A DNA stretch of 64,000 nucleotides. Source: Lantana camara (Eukaryota; Streptophyta; Magnoliopsida; Lamiales; Verbenaceae). The stretch spans positions 111,633,501 through 111,697,500 of the forward strand of contig CM074857.1 in assembly GCA_037501455.1 (NCBI GenBank), in the 5' to 3' direction. This document shows positions 11,101 through 22,929 of this stretch, piece by piece (position 1 is the first letter of the stretch; every line of letters begins with the position of its first letter). Below the pieces are notes generated by a model, which worked only from the letters and a program-made list of their open reading frames with translations, was not told where the DNA came from and ran no database searches. The translations under genes were made by a program, and so were the position numbers.

Positions 11101-14100
11101 TGGAGGATTCTATGGATTAGACTTTTCAATATATGTATTGACAATTTTGGTGGTACACCATTATTTCCATTTCAGAGTTGTTCATCTATGAAAAATTACG
11201 TTGCTGATCCTCTTTTCGTATGTATGAAAATTTGTCCACTAGCTGTTGTAGGTATTGGTATTCTTATTTCTTTGGTGTTATTTTCTGAACCAGTTATACT
11301 TCTTGTATCCAGGGATTATGTTAATCATCTAGAACAGGTGAGGCAATCTGAAGATAGAATTCTAGAAAAAGGTTATGAGAAGATGAGAATGAAATCGGTT
11401 GTCAAGAAGCGTTTGCCCTTTTCTGCACAAAAGAAAGAGCTGGACGATAATTTTACTACATTATCCCAACGAGTGAAGTCTTTCTCCTCGGCAAGCACCC
11501 AATTCTGTGGCACACATATTAGATTCATGTCATCAAGTTCAGAGGATGATGAGAGTGAAGCTCCTGAGTACGGAGATAATCAATATGAGAATAATACAGA
11601 CAGGAACTGTAGTTCGTCGCTGCCAAATCATATATCGAACCGTATTAGCAGCTGCCCTTACCCATCGGCAACTGAAGAAATTGCAAGGTTGGGGTTGAAA
11701 ATTGTAGACTCTAGCACTTCCATGCCGAGTGGTGACAGTGACACAGATAATGAGCTTTTACAAAGAAAAAGGAGAGGTGACAGTATGAGTCCCAGAACTT
11801 TTTTACCTTGCAAGCTGCCTAAAAGGGGCAAGTATGATGTAAATCTCAAGCATGAGGCGGGCGAAGGTGGTTATTCGCTTTCAACTGAATCATTGAGGAT
11901 GTTCATAACAACTTGGCAGGAGACATGTCGTGGAAACAATGTGGATGAGGTACTAACATTTTTTCTTTGTCAACTTCTAATGGCACATCTTTTATTTCAA
12001 ATTTTCTTATATTTAAGGTGGGTGGAAGGATCTTGATATGATGGTTATTGGCTAGCACATATCAGTACTTCTGTTTGAACTTTAGACTTTGCATCAATTA
12101 CCCTATAATTGTTAGATGGTCAATACATCAGTGTTGATATAATGAGATGTAGGTCTCTATGTAAGATAAGCCTTCTGCTGAAGCTACAATATCCCTTCTT
12201 GGACACCACATTCCTAAAGTAGAACTTCTTTGCAAAATTCATTGCTCGAAATGGGGCTTTCCCCGAAAAGTACTACCGTCTTGCTTATGGGTAATGGTGC
12301 AGACTGATCTCACATCCACTACTTTTAAGTGGGAACATAACCAAACCTTTGGTTCAAGTTTTGTAGTTTCTTATTGTACGTCCCTAGTTGAAGTGGATTT
12401 AGAATATCAGTGGAGCGACGAGCGAGTATTATGTATTGTTCAATTGTGATTTTCCTACCTAAACTTTTGAAAAATGATAAACTTGAATCTTACTTTCCAG
12501 TGAGAGTATGTATACATGTGTGAGATACAACTCTCTTAGAATACGTTGCATTTGCACGGTTAATTTGTACAGTTATTTGTATTATGATATGCAGAGTATG
12601 GTTCTGTTATTTTCCCTGTTTCATGAGTGTTCAATAATTCTGAGAGAAGTCCCAAATTTTGGTCCTTAAGTTCAGCATTCGCTTGCTCTCATCTTCTGAG
12701 TAGAAAGTAACACAAATTGCAGCTTTTCAGACTGACACTAAAATGTTTCATGAACAGACTGAAATATGACATGCACTGCTAGGTAGTGAACCGGCCATTT
12801 TAGCAAGCAAATCATGCTCCGTCTGCTATTTTATATTCTTCTTCTTGTTTTTTGTTCAAGAGGATTCATCCACTTGATGCTTTCTTCTGACTATGTTGGA
12901 TTTCAAATTTTTGTTTGAACTTATCTTGCCCTTTAGGTTCTGGAGAGAATGCTTCAGTTTTACAATACAAGGAAAAAGAGACACATGAAAAAAATGCTCA
13001 CGTCTTTTCCGTTTGTTGGATTGCTCAATGCTGCTGTAAGTATAGCTGTTTAACTTTCATTATCTAACTTTTGAGCTTTCAAACGTTTGGCAGAAACTGT
13101 TCTTTTCTAAGTTCTCTTGAACATACTCACTCTTTGGTCTTGTTAGCATTTGGTTGATAAGTTTGTTGGAGATCTTTCTATTTCTTATCTAATTCGATTT
13201 GTGTGTGTACCATATAATCTGTCTTGCAAGAAAATACCCTGGGCTAGCTTAGTTTTTCATTTTGTTTCAATAGTTGAACAGATGAATTTGTTCATGTGTG
13301 AGTTTGGCGAAAGATGAGATGATCAAAAAATTCTCATTGGTAGATGGCTTGATTACAATACCAAAAAAAAAAAGACCTCTTACCTTTGTAATACATAATC
13401 CCTAATTTTGTTGACGCATTTTATGATTTGAAATTTAAAATTTGAAACTCCCCCTAAAATGTTATTATTTAAGGTTTACTAAAATTATTTTGCTAATTGT
13501 GTATAATCTTCACCATCCCTTCTCTTCCCAACCCACTTCAAATATGCCCTAGCAATCTATGTCATCCACTCACTGCAGCCATGCCTCAAGTTCAAGTTGT
13601 TGGTATTTTACTTTTTCGTTTGTAGTTTTCTTTTTATTCATTTACATTTACACATAAGACATTCGTTTGATATTGATGCTCACAGGTTTGTCAAAGTTCA
13701 CAGGCTTTAGTATTTTACCATTCATATATTTAATTTCAATGATTTCGAAATCTTGTAATTGTCTTCTCATATTTATTTTTGATGATTTTCATATATAATT
13801 TTTTCATTTGTTTTAGTTTTTAATTCTATTATCATTAACGGCAGATTTGTATTTTAATTTTTCCGTTTCCGTACCTTGTTCTTTAAGTTTAATTTTTATT
13901 GCATTTTGATTTCATGGTTGTGTTTCTATGGGATCAAGGGAGTTTTTGCATAACCTAATAGCATTTGTATCCTTTCAGTTTCTATTTCAACCGTTTTGGT
14001 AATATATGTATGTACACTTAATTAGGGAGTTTTCTTCTTTGTGATAGGTCAATTACTACTTCCTTTTCATGTGGGAGTTTTATAATTATCATTCGCTGTA

Positions 14101-16218
14101 TCATTGAATGCTCATTTAGATATAATTATTTTGTGGGGTTTTATACTCTCTCTTTTTGGTATGGATATTTTTTGGTTTATTGATTAAAGATTTCCTTTTC
14201 TAACTCTTGTGATTTGTTATTTATTAATTTATCTTTGAATTATCTCTCTGAATCAAATGGCATCTTTGCTGGCTGATCTTAAGTTTAGTTTGATTATGTG
14301 TTAGGTATTATTTCGACATAATAAATTATTGGGTTAAAGAATTTTTATTTTAAATACTTATTTGATTTTTAAATTAATTGGAGAGCCAACTGACAGATTT
14401 TTGGATCCAACATCTTTTACGAATTTGTGTTTTCTCCTTTTCCTGTAGCATTGTATCCTTTGAATTTTACTTTAGTTTTCTCTAGCTTCATTTTATCTCG
14501 GGTTATGGGTGGATCAATGTATTAATTTTATCAATTTTATTTAGTTTTTTTGTGTATTTGTTTATTTAAACTTATTTAGTTTTATTTGTGGTATTGTGGT
14601 ACTATCCGGACTATACATGGGGAATAATAATTTATTTACTGTTAAATTGTTTTTACTTTTGAATATGAATAATATGTAAAAAGGTAACTGAGTTTCATTG
14701 AAAATAATTTACAGTTTATGTTGTTTTTGGTAAAAGAATCATTATTTTTCTTTCTTTTTACTGCAAAAGTATGTGCATTGCACTGCATGCATGCTAGTAT
14801 AATTAATATTTATGCATCAGACACTTTTTGTAATGCTATTTTGAAGATATAGATATTGTATGTATTGATTTGAATTTTCATGAAAAGAAATCACATGTCA
14901 GATGCATGTATATTGGATGTTCAAACCCTATTTGGGTACATGAAATCCAACTATCCATGTTTGGGGAAGCGTGGAAATTGTACTCCTTGGCTCGAAGCAG
15001 TGGACCTCTACATGATTTTGTGAATGATCTGTATTGGTTTTGACCACAATATTCTTATGTACTCCTAGAACGAGGGAGTGCTCATTGCAATACAATTTGC
15101 ACCTCAACTCGTTTATTTGGAATCTGCATTTTTCGTATTTTAAAGTTAAAGAAATGTGTTGAAATAGAAATATCAAATTGGTCTTTCACTTCAGATATCT
15201 CATTACCCTGGCTAACATGATTGTTACAGGTAACTTGTATTAAACATGGACTGTGGGATAATATGCATGACACTTTCCAGAACTTCAGCAAAACAGGCAT
15301 GGACGACAAACCATCTGAAGGTTCTGCTGATTATTTAACCGTAGATGTCAAACCAGCTCAGAACAACGTTGCAATTTTAGCATCAGAAATTCTTACACTT
15401 AAATATGGTGAGTAATTTTGGTTCAGACAGCTCCTCAATTTCCTAAATTATGTTAATAATTTTGTGGCTTGTTAGTTTTGTACATTCTCACTCAGTCCTT
15501 GTTTGTATTTAGCATTCTTAATGAAATAACCAAACTAAAATTTAACCAAACATTAAGATGTAGCGACAAGTACACTGGTTTTGCTGTAGAAGTTCTAGTT
15601 AAAAAGTTCTATATTGAAGGAAAAGAAAATTGTACGAAAATTTTGGCATATCCATGGCTAAGGCTTGTTCGTTCCAATTAAGGTTTTTGGTTATCTGTAT
15701 GTATACCTAAATCACTGTTGGCTGTTTGCTCATTTCTTGTTTTCATTCTTATAGATGTTACAGCTGAAGATATTACGAACAAAATTCATAGATACTTCGA
15801 GGACGACATCGTGAACTGTAAAAGTAGTGAAAGAGACGAGGGTGAGCAGCAGGCTTTGCATACAGGGAGATTGGGGGAGCTTGTAGCATTAAAATATTTC
15901 ATGGGGAAAGTAGGCCATGACTTTGTGAAATGGGTGAATGAAACTAATGAAACTGGACTACCCTTTGATATTGTAATAGGAGGAAGTGATGAAAATAGCA
16001 GGGAATATGTTGAAGTAAAAGCAACCAAATATGGTAAAAAGAATTGGTTTCTTATATCAATGAGAGAGTGGCAATTTGCGCTTGAGAAAGGTGAGTCTTT
16101 CAGCATTGCACATGTTGATTTAGCAGATGAAAATATGGCACGGGTCACTGTATACAAAAATCCAGCAAGATTGTGTCAGCTTGGTAATCTTAAATTAGCA
16201 ATTATGGTGCCAAAATAG
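8119..16218 (+). CDS. NO VEIN-like protein with C-terminal DUF3883 domain
   Basis: Six exons, all GT-AG: 8,119-8,634, 9,354-9,688, 11,313-11,949, 12,937-13,035, 15,230-15,407 and 15,755-16,218 (stop TAG). They join in phase to about 742 codons. The N-terminus is Gly/Gln/Asn/Pro-rich (MYGIPDTFRPGGG). Residues about 150-284 match the conserved N-terminal block of the plant NO VEIN family (INTFIHCFVAVRRMTSLYDL). Residues about 300-450 are Ser/acidic and probably disordered. Residues about 620-730 are DUF3883 (HTGRLGELVALKYF, PFDIVIGG, YVEVKATKYG); its D...ExK pattern resembles PD-(D/E)XK nucleases. NO VEIN is a nuclear factor in Arabidopsis cell-fate and vascular development. The large GHKL ATPase region of full-length NO VEIN is absent, pointing to the short NO VEIN-LIKE paralogue. 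Introns 9,689-11,312 and 13,036-15,229 hold no recognised gene. Confidence 0.85.
14762..14801 (+). other. Possible Helitron 3' terminus in intron 4
   Basis: A GTGCATTGCAC self-complementary stretch is followed shortly by GCTAGT, the pattern of a Helitron 3' end. I could not find a convincing 5' TC end in the intron, so this is a weak call. The intron is otherwise AT-rich and structureless. Confidence 0.25.
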
Positions 16219-17549
16219 TAGGCTCTTGGATACTGTTGAGGTTTTATGATTGAGGCTCTTTTATCTTTGCATTTGTTGGAAAAGAAAAAAAAAAGACCAT
16301 CTGATCTTTACATTTTTTAAGGGTCTTTTTAATTTTAATTTAATATTTTGCGCGTTATATTTTTTAAGCATATTTTTCACCTTTTTGCTTTTAATTTTTG
16401 AATATTTTACTAATTTTATTGTTCTTTTGGAGTTGAGAACTCCAGTCCGACAGTTTTCAATTTGGAGCAGTGTTATTGGTATTTTCTATTTATTTCTACT
16501 TTTTACATATTCCACTTCATATCTGGGGTGATATTACATATATACACACACACATTGGGATTTAATGACTTAGTGACGCAAAGATTTTTTTACATATGCC
16601 ACTTCATATCTGGGGTGGTATATATATATGATTTGAAATTTAATTGACTTAGCGAAGCAACGATTGAAGTTATTCTCTAATCCTTGAGAGTTATTTTTGT
16701 TTTTTCAGTTCTTTGAAGTATTTGAATTCTTCATTTAGAATTGGCTTATTTTTGTATGCTGAATAGAGTCGATTGATCAGGGGTTCAGAGGAGCTGTTCT
16801 TAATTTGTAATACTGTTTTAATAGTTTTGCTATTGTTGATTATGTTATCATTTGGCTTCGATCATAAATATCTTAATGCATATCGTTATCGTAGTATATT
16901 TCCTCAAATTATTTTTCTGAATGATCTTTTATTCTGTGACCATTTGAACCATATTAGTTTATGATCTAATAAGTTTTGGGATTTCTGAATGATCGTTTTG
17001 AGTTTTGGGAGTTGACGAGAGACTGCGAGAACAGAGATCATCCTTTGGGTGATATTGGAGCGGTTGTAGAAGTCCGAATAGATTCGAGAAATGTCAACCG
17101 AAGATTTTAGATTTGCATCAATATTTTCTATTCTTTTTGTAGAACAATTTCGTTTATTGATTGTTTTCTAAGTTAGATTTAATTTAGTTATTGCAAACTA
17201 TTGTTTCTGCGTTCAGATTGTGGATTCATTGTTATGAATTTGATTAATTTAATTATTGTTTATGCTTTGGGATTTGTTGGATTTATGTATAGTTAACCCC
17301 CTTTCTAGCCAAGGGGATGATAACTACATAGTTTAGGTGTTCGATATTATACTTGAATGATTTTTTATGGTTTTTGTGATTATGGAATTTTGATGTTAAT
17401 TGTATTTTAGAACCTGTGCAACTTTGACTTGAATTTTAGAACTTTGCTTGCTAATTGAAATATTGATCGTAAAATTTAGATTTTAATTTCATAACACTGA
17501 GAATTAAAGATTTGATGAGATTTAGTCTTTGTTCTCAGCAATCAGCAAG
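16219..17549. other. AT-rich intergenic region with an imperfect direct repeat
   Basis: The 3' flank of the NO VEIN-like gene. Two adjacent copies of an 80-bp unit lie at about 16,499-16,586 and 16,587-16,665, both containing CCACTTCATATCTGGGGTG and ending in ACTTAG(T/C)GA-type text. Around 17,295-17,325 is a small inverted repeat (CCCCTTTCTAGCCAAGGGG). No coding region is recognised. Confidence 0.5.
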
Positions 17550-17830
17550 TTCGTCGTTAGGCCATGAAATTGGTACTCTTGCGTCGGTCTCGCCGAGATA
17601 ATCGAAATGGACTATTCGTTTGTTGAATTCCGTCGAGAAACGATCGAGTTATGGGCTCGTAACCGAAGCCGCGCACAGTGACCCTCGGGAGAGAGAGTGG
17701 GAGAAGAGAGAGAGAGAGAAAGGAAATTTGGGAGAAATGTGTCTTGTGCACAAGCTATATACAACCGGGTATCCTTATCGCGTAGCAAAGAGTAATATCG
17801 CGTACAAATAATCGTAAATAAAATTGGTAA
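17550..17830 (-). repeat. Inverted copy of an LTR segment (left arm)
   Basis: About 280 bp that is the reverse complement of 19,045-19,321 inside the downstream LTR. Shared marks include TTCGTCGTTAGGCC, GTTATGGGCTCGTAACCGAAG and the GA-rich run. The arms are diverged by scattered substitutions but easily aligned by eye. It lies in the internal region of the same element. Confidence 0.85.
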
Positions 17831-17975
17831 AGTTTCGATTTTCTTGTCAAGATTTTTACACTTTGGTTAACGGTACGCAAAGCATTCATGGCATTTGCAT
17901 ACATGCATCACATACTTTTCGTCAAGTGTTACTCTGATGTGTGTATGTATGAATAACTGATCAGTGGATTTATGT

Positions 17976-18350
17976 GCAAGAGAGACCTTAGGTTCCCTCT
18001 TTTACGTGTTGGAGAGATGTAGGATTCTCTCTATTTATGAGATAGAAAGATGTTGGATTCTTTCTAAGTTTTGTGCACGAGAGATGTTGGATTCTCTTGT
18101 ACTTAGATATTCGGAGATGCTGGATTCTCTTGAATCTAGGAGTTTGAGGAATGCTGGATTTTCTCAAACTAGAATGTTGGCAGATGTTGGAATCTGTCCG
18201 ACTTAGGTTGAGAGACGGGGTTCTCTCAATTATGTGCTTGAGAGACGGGATTCTCTCTTTTGTGTGTGCTCGAGAGAAGGGGTTCTCTCTCTTGTGGGTG
18301 CTGAGGGACGGGGCTCTCTCACTTACGTGCTGAGAGATGGGATTCTCTCT
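17976..18350 (+). repeat. Tandem array of 12 covarying hairpin units
   Basis: Twelve units start near 17,976, 18,010, 18,042, 18,077, 18,110, 18,142, 18,177, 18,208, 18,238, 18,271, 18,302 and 18,331. The period is 29-35 bp. Each is a short inverted repeat around a loop like TGTTGGA or CGGGG. Stems differ but stay paired: TAGAAAGA/TTCTTTCTA, TTTGAGGAA/TTTTCTCAAA, TTGAGAGA/TTCTCTCAA, with some G-T pairs. Spacers between units are not conserved. The array lies between the inverted arm and the polypurine tract of a gypsy element. No protein reading is convincing. Confidence 0.85.
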
Positions 18351-18359
18351 TGTTTGTTG

Positions 18360-18661
18360 TGGTTGCGTTACGTGTTGATCTGACTACGGGTTGCAAATGG
18401 CGAGTATGAGACGACAACGAGGTTGGGTGCAGTTGCAGCTATCCGATCATGGAAATGACCGATCGAGTTCGAACAACCAGCGGACCAAGTACTCGCACGG
18501 ACCTCGACGATAACAAGACATCCTAAAGGAGGTTCAGTGTAGATGACCGGAGTAAGCCTCATCATTAGAGTTATGATCTCACGCGAGTTCGGGAGAAGGG
18601 TTGGAGCGCTACAACTCGAAGATCTACATTTTTGCAGTGGAACCTAGGGACCAGGTTCTCT
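18360..18661 (+). other. 3' internal remnant of a gypsy element
   Basis: Non-coding or decayed sequence between the hairpin array and the polypurine tract. Small acidic-rich frames are present but no domain is recognisable. Its position just before polypurine tract and LTR identifies it as the 3' untranslated part of the element. Confidence 0.5.
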
Positions 18662-18675
18662 TAAGGGGGGAAGGT
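18662..18675 (+). other. Polypurine tract
   Basis: TAAGGGGGGAAGGT immediately precedes the LTR start TGTGACGCCCCG at 18,676. This is the second-strand priming site and shows a plus-strand element whose internal region lies to the left. Confidence 0.8.
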
Positions 18676-21600
18676 TGTGACGCCCCGTTTTCTCAAAGGA
18701 CGTCCCTACGACATTAACAAGTAAGTCTCTACACTTGTGTGTGTTTAATTTAAGAGTTCTTGAATTATGTGATTTAATGTAAATCCAATTTAATATGTGA
18801 TCATTCGGATTATTCTAAAATTAATGGTTAAGTTGATTTTAAATCCATCATGTTACTTAACTTGTTTAATTTCGGTTTACTTGAATTCCTTGAGATTAAT
18901 TATCAATCATGTGTTTACGAAGTGTCGTTAAATTGTACGAAAGGTTTCTAAAAATTAAATTGAATTAAACTCTAATTGGTAAATCTCTCTCTTTCATTTT
19001 AATTTATAAAATTACTTCGGAGCTTGAATGTTTATTCGTAACTCTACCAATTTTATTTACGATTATTTGTACGCGATATGTCTCTTTGCTACGCGATAAG
19101 GATACTCGGTTATATATAGCTTGTGCACAAGACACATTTCTCCCAAATCTCCTTTCTCTCTCTCTCCTCTCCTACTCTCTCTCCCGCGGGTACTATGCGC
19201 GGCTTCGGTTACGAGCCCATAACTCGATCGTTTGTCGACGGAATTCAACAAACGAATAGCCCATTTTGATTATCTCGGCGAGACGTACGCAAGAGTACCA
19301 ATTTCACGGCCTAACGACGAACGGTGGTGGAGTTATGACCGGATTTCAGTAGCAGCGGCGGAGTTGTCAGACCGCTGCCACTTCGCCGGCCTTCGCGGCA
19401 GTTTCCGGCCATCTTCTTGATGCACGCGCCCCATGCCCAGAAAGTAGACTTCTAGGCGCTTCGTTTGACATCGGCGGTACGAGAACTAGTAGCCTGTGAT
19501 CACGCGACTCCAGATTCGGTGGATTGGCGGCGGATCTCGGAGGCATAGTGGTGGTGCAACGGCGGCGCTAGCTCCGAGGATTTTTCCGGTGAGCTACCTT
19601 AGGGCTTTCGAAGAGCTCGTCACGGGTAAGACAGCGCTTCTTTCGGATTGCATTTTGGTTCACCGGTTTGGAAGTAATTTGAGTTTGAAGATTTTAGGGT
19701 TTTCGTGTTCTTAGATCTGAAATTGGAGGAGATTGACTTGGAATTTCCAGAAATTGATCGAGGATTCGGAATGGGCACGAAGTCTTCATTCAGAACTTAT
19801 TTTTTGGGATTTTTTCGACGACCTTCGGCGGCGGTCCGGCCAAATTCCGGCAGCTAAAGTGGTGGCCTTCCGGCGGCGTCTGGTCAGAATGTTCTTCTCG
19901 TTGTGGTGAGCTCAACGCCACTTTCCGTTCGTTAATCGGACACTCGATCTATTTATTACGAATTATTTTGCGTAATTGTGATTATTTGAATTAATTGTTT
20001 TAAGTGCAAATAAATTGGTTATTGTTGGTTTGTTGATCGAGATGTATTCCAATCGTATACGAAAACATGTATTGAATGGATTGTGATATTCATGAATGTT
20101 TCGATTTACAATTTGAATCCCGATGTGATGAATTTATGCTATGTGTTTAGATATGAAGGGGTGTTAGTGTAATATCTAGAAACTAATATCTTATGTGACT
20201 AAATGAACTTGAATGATATTTTAGAAGAACGAACATGTTGTGATTTCTCTATATGGATTTGAGACGTTCTCAATGTTATGTTTGTTGTAAATTGTGTTTC
20301 AAATATAAATTTAGATACATGAAGGATGCTTGAACAACTTAAAACTTGATGCATGATAGGAGTTAGAATTGTAATATCTTGATTTACTCTTACTATTAAA
20401 ATGGTATATTATGAATTACTATAAATTGATAATTGTCATGTTTGTAAGTAATTAATTCCTAGCTGAATAATTGTATAAACACTTTAAATGAATAATTATG
20501 CTTAGTAATCAACTAAGGGGATGCATGTGTAATAATTCTAAACTTTTATAATTAACTTAGGGGATGTAAGAGTAATATTTATGAAACTATGAATGTGACT
20601 TGAGCTTGTGTACCAAACATGTTGTGAAGTTGTAAAGTATGATCTTAAGTGAATTAAATGCACTCTTTATTTGTATCAAGCATGCCATCTACCTACAACA
20701 ACTTTGGATGTTTATATGATCAAGTTGCTCTTACTTATGCACTTTATAACTCGACATGAACTTGATGCTTAATTATAATATTATAATTGAACCCTGTGAC
20801 ATTGGATGATTTAATATGCATTTTGTGAATACATTGACTTCCTAAATTGATCTTTCATCTTTGGATATGGAATTGCGTGTCGGTTGCTTGTAAATATAAC
20901 TTTGTTGAGCATTGATATGCCTTGAATGACCACGACACCTTATCCAAGCACAACATGAACACTTATGCATAACCACGATCATGTTGAGCAACGTCGTGCG
21001 TCTTGTTTGGTTCATATAGAGTCTAAGTCTGGGCTTCTGTATGTCTTGTCACAGAGTTTGGTGGTGCCGGTGGGCCCGAGGTTTAGAGTGTTTTGCCCTT
21101 CACACTCTCAGACTCTACTTTCACGAGGTGAGGTTTAGGATTTTGTATAGTTAAGCGACCTATGACCTTAATATGATGATTTCAATCCTTGCATGCGAGT
21201 ATACTCTATTATAGATACGTATGTGCTGAATATGATATGTTGATGATCTTGTGTGAGTCCTGCGTGGATGGAGGTCATGAGGCTTAAAGTTCCATCGCGT
21301 AGGAATGACGTAAATATAAAACCAGTTTTTGAGGCATACGTAAGCTATTTTGGAAAACAGTTGTGTTCTAATTCTGTAGCGAGATTGCCATGAAAGATTG
21401 GCGTATGTTATGTTATGATCTGTTCTGTTGTGGATCCTAGGAGCTACGGGTAATGGGTCCCCCGGGATCTAATTCTGATCTAATTCTGTCGGGTTATGTT
21501 ATGATTGGCGTATGTTATGTTATGATCTAATTCTGTCGGGTTATTTACCCATTGCGTAGTTCCATTTGAGATATCATTGAGCGACCTTAGGGTGATGAGG

Positions 21601-22487
21601 GAGGCTTGATATCTTGAGCCTTCGGTGTACAGTCGGGGAGGGCACTTGCTACCCCTTGTGAGTTTGTATGTTTAGATGGTTAGGGCCAAAGCGTGGCTCT
21701 TCCATCATTGGAGTAGAGGTTGGATTGATTTTGATTTATGTTCTGAGGAGTAAAGGTGGGAAGCTCATACTCGCCGAGCAGTTGATTATGTTATGTTATG
21801 GAATTATGAATCGGGATAGAGTCTTTCTGGAAAATGGTTTCTAAACTTATATCTATATCTTATTCGGGTTCTTTCAAAACGTTTTGGGATGTAACACCTA
21901 TCCCCGGTTTATGAATCCATCCTTTTTATTCTGTGTTATGCTCCTTATATATATATATATATATTGTGGGTGTGCGTTAGCCCCCCACTCAGTCAAGTTG
22001 ACTGACCCCTCATTTACACTTTTAGTTGCAGGTTGTTGGCGTTTGCTAGGCGGAAGTGAGTTCTTTGAGTTGCACTTCGTCGGTTTAGTCTTTCTATTTG
22101 CATTTGTCTTTTCATACACTTTACTTATGCTTTGACTTGTAGACTTGAGATTATACTTTACTATTCGGTAGCCCTGCGTGGCACTCTCATTCGGCCCCTT
22201 GTGGCATTTGATGATTATTACTTTATGTTGATATTCGGGATTAGGTATCTATGCTAGTTGAACCCGTCACCTGCTTTGCATGTTTTGTTTTAAATGCTTC
22301 CGCTATCTATTGTTGTTGGTTTTAATTGCTTCCGCACTCTGAGTTTGTCAAGTTAGATCCGCCTAGCCTAGTGTGTGAGTTGGTCTCCCGTTCGCTATGA
22401 TTCGGATTCGGGCATGGACTTTCCATTTCGTGACCGGGTCTGGGTCTTAGTGCGGGGGATGTGGCATCCTCCGTTTGGGGTGTCACA
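18676..22487 (+). repeat. Long gypsy LTR (3,812 bp), preceded by PPT and followed by PBS
   Basis: Begins TGTGACGCCCCG and ends GGGGTGTCACA. The left side has a polypurine tract, as for a 3' LTR. The right side reads TCCTTAAGTGGTAT (22,488-22,501), the spacer plus start of the tRNA-iMet primer site, as for a 5' LTR. Inside, 19,320-19,930 is GC-rich, and 21,400-21,545 has a short duplicated block (TTATGTTATGATCT). An ORF-like run at 19,496-19,714 has no family resemblance. No six-palindrome ladder was found here. Confidence 0.8.
19045..19321 (+). repeat. LTR segment forming the right inverted arm
   Basis: Reverse complement of 17,550-17,830. It lies about 370-650 bp into the LTR, so the left arm is a displaced, inverted LTR piece. 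A transcript crossing both arms could fold into a hairpin of about 280 bp with a 1.2-kb loop that includes the 12-unit array. Confidence 0.85.
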
Positions 22488-22515
22488 TCCTTAAGTGGTA
22501 TAACTAGATAATGTA

Positions 22516-22922
22516 TGATAAGTCGTTGCTACTTAATTTATACTAATCTTGATTAAATGAGCTTAATTGTTTATGGATATTGATCACGAAAGTGACTACA
22601 CAAGCACTTAAGCACACGTGTCTGACTTTGAAAGGAGCTTGTACATATTGTAGTGATTAGGATTGCAATAGTATCTATTAAGCATTGGATAGAAAATTGA
22701 ACTAGTAATATTATTATTCCTCTAGCAGCTGCTTATTAGTGTTTTTGTGTTTACTTATTATTTAGTTTAGTTAGTAGTTCAACTAATCCCCTTATTCTTT
22801 ATTTGTTCTATCAATTGGAGGTTCTACTCCTTATGCGTTACAATTGTTGGTGTATACTTGCACGCGTATAGGGTTTATTTAATTAAACTTCGCATAACAA
22901 TTTTTTAACATCGTTGCCGGGG
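22516..22922 (+). repeat. Athila/Tat-type LTR piece with degenerate primer site
   Basis: Starts near TGATAAGTCG and ends GCATAACA at 22,899. The following text TAACATCGTTGCCGGGGA (22,906-22,923) is a worn form of TGGCGCCGTTGCCGGGGA, the tRNA-Asp primer site typical of plant Athila/Tat elements. It cuts into the primer site at 22,501. The left boundary is approximate. Confidence 0.55.
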
Positions 22923-22929
22923 AAGACAT

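Noticed and set aside
17964..18350. CRISPR-like evenly spaced repeat array
   Set aside because: The repeats are imperfect hairpins with variable stems, there are no Cas genes, and the context is a plant retrotransposon.
17550..19321. Inverted arms as terminal repeats of a DNA transposon
   Set aside because: The right arm lies inside an LTR with its own ends, and no target duplication flanks the arms.
19320..19930. GC-rich open frames as a captured host gene
   Set aside because: No domain or family resemblance; the text is ordinary LTR sequence with short frames.
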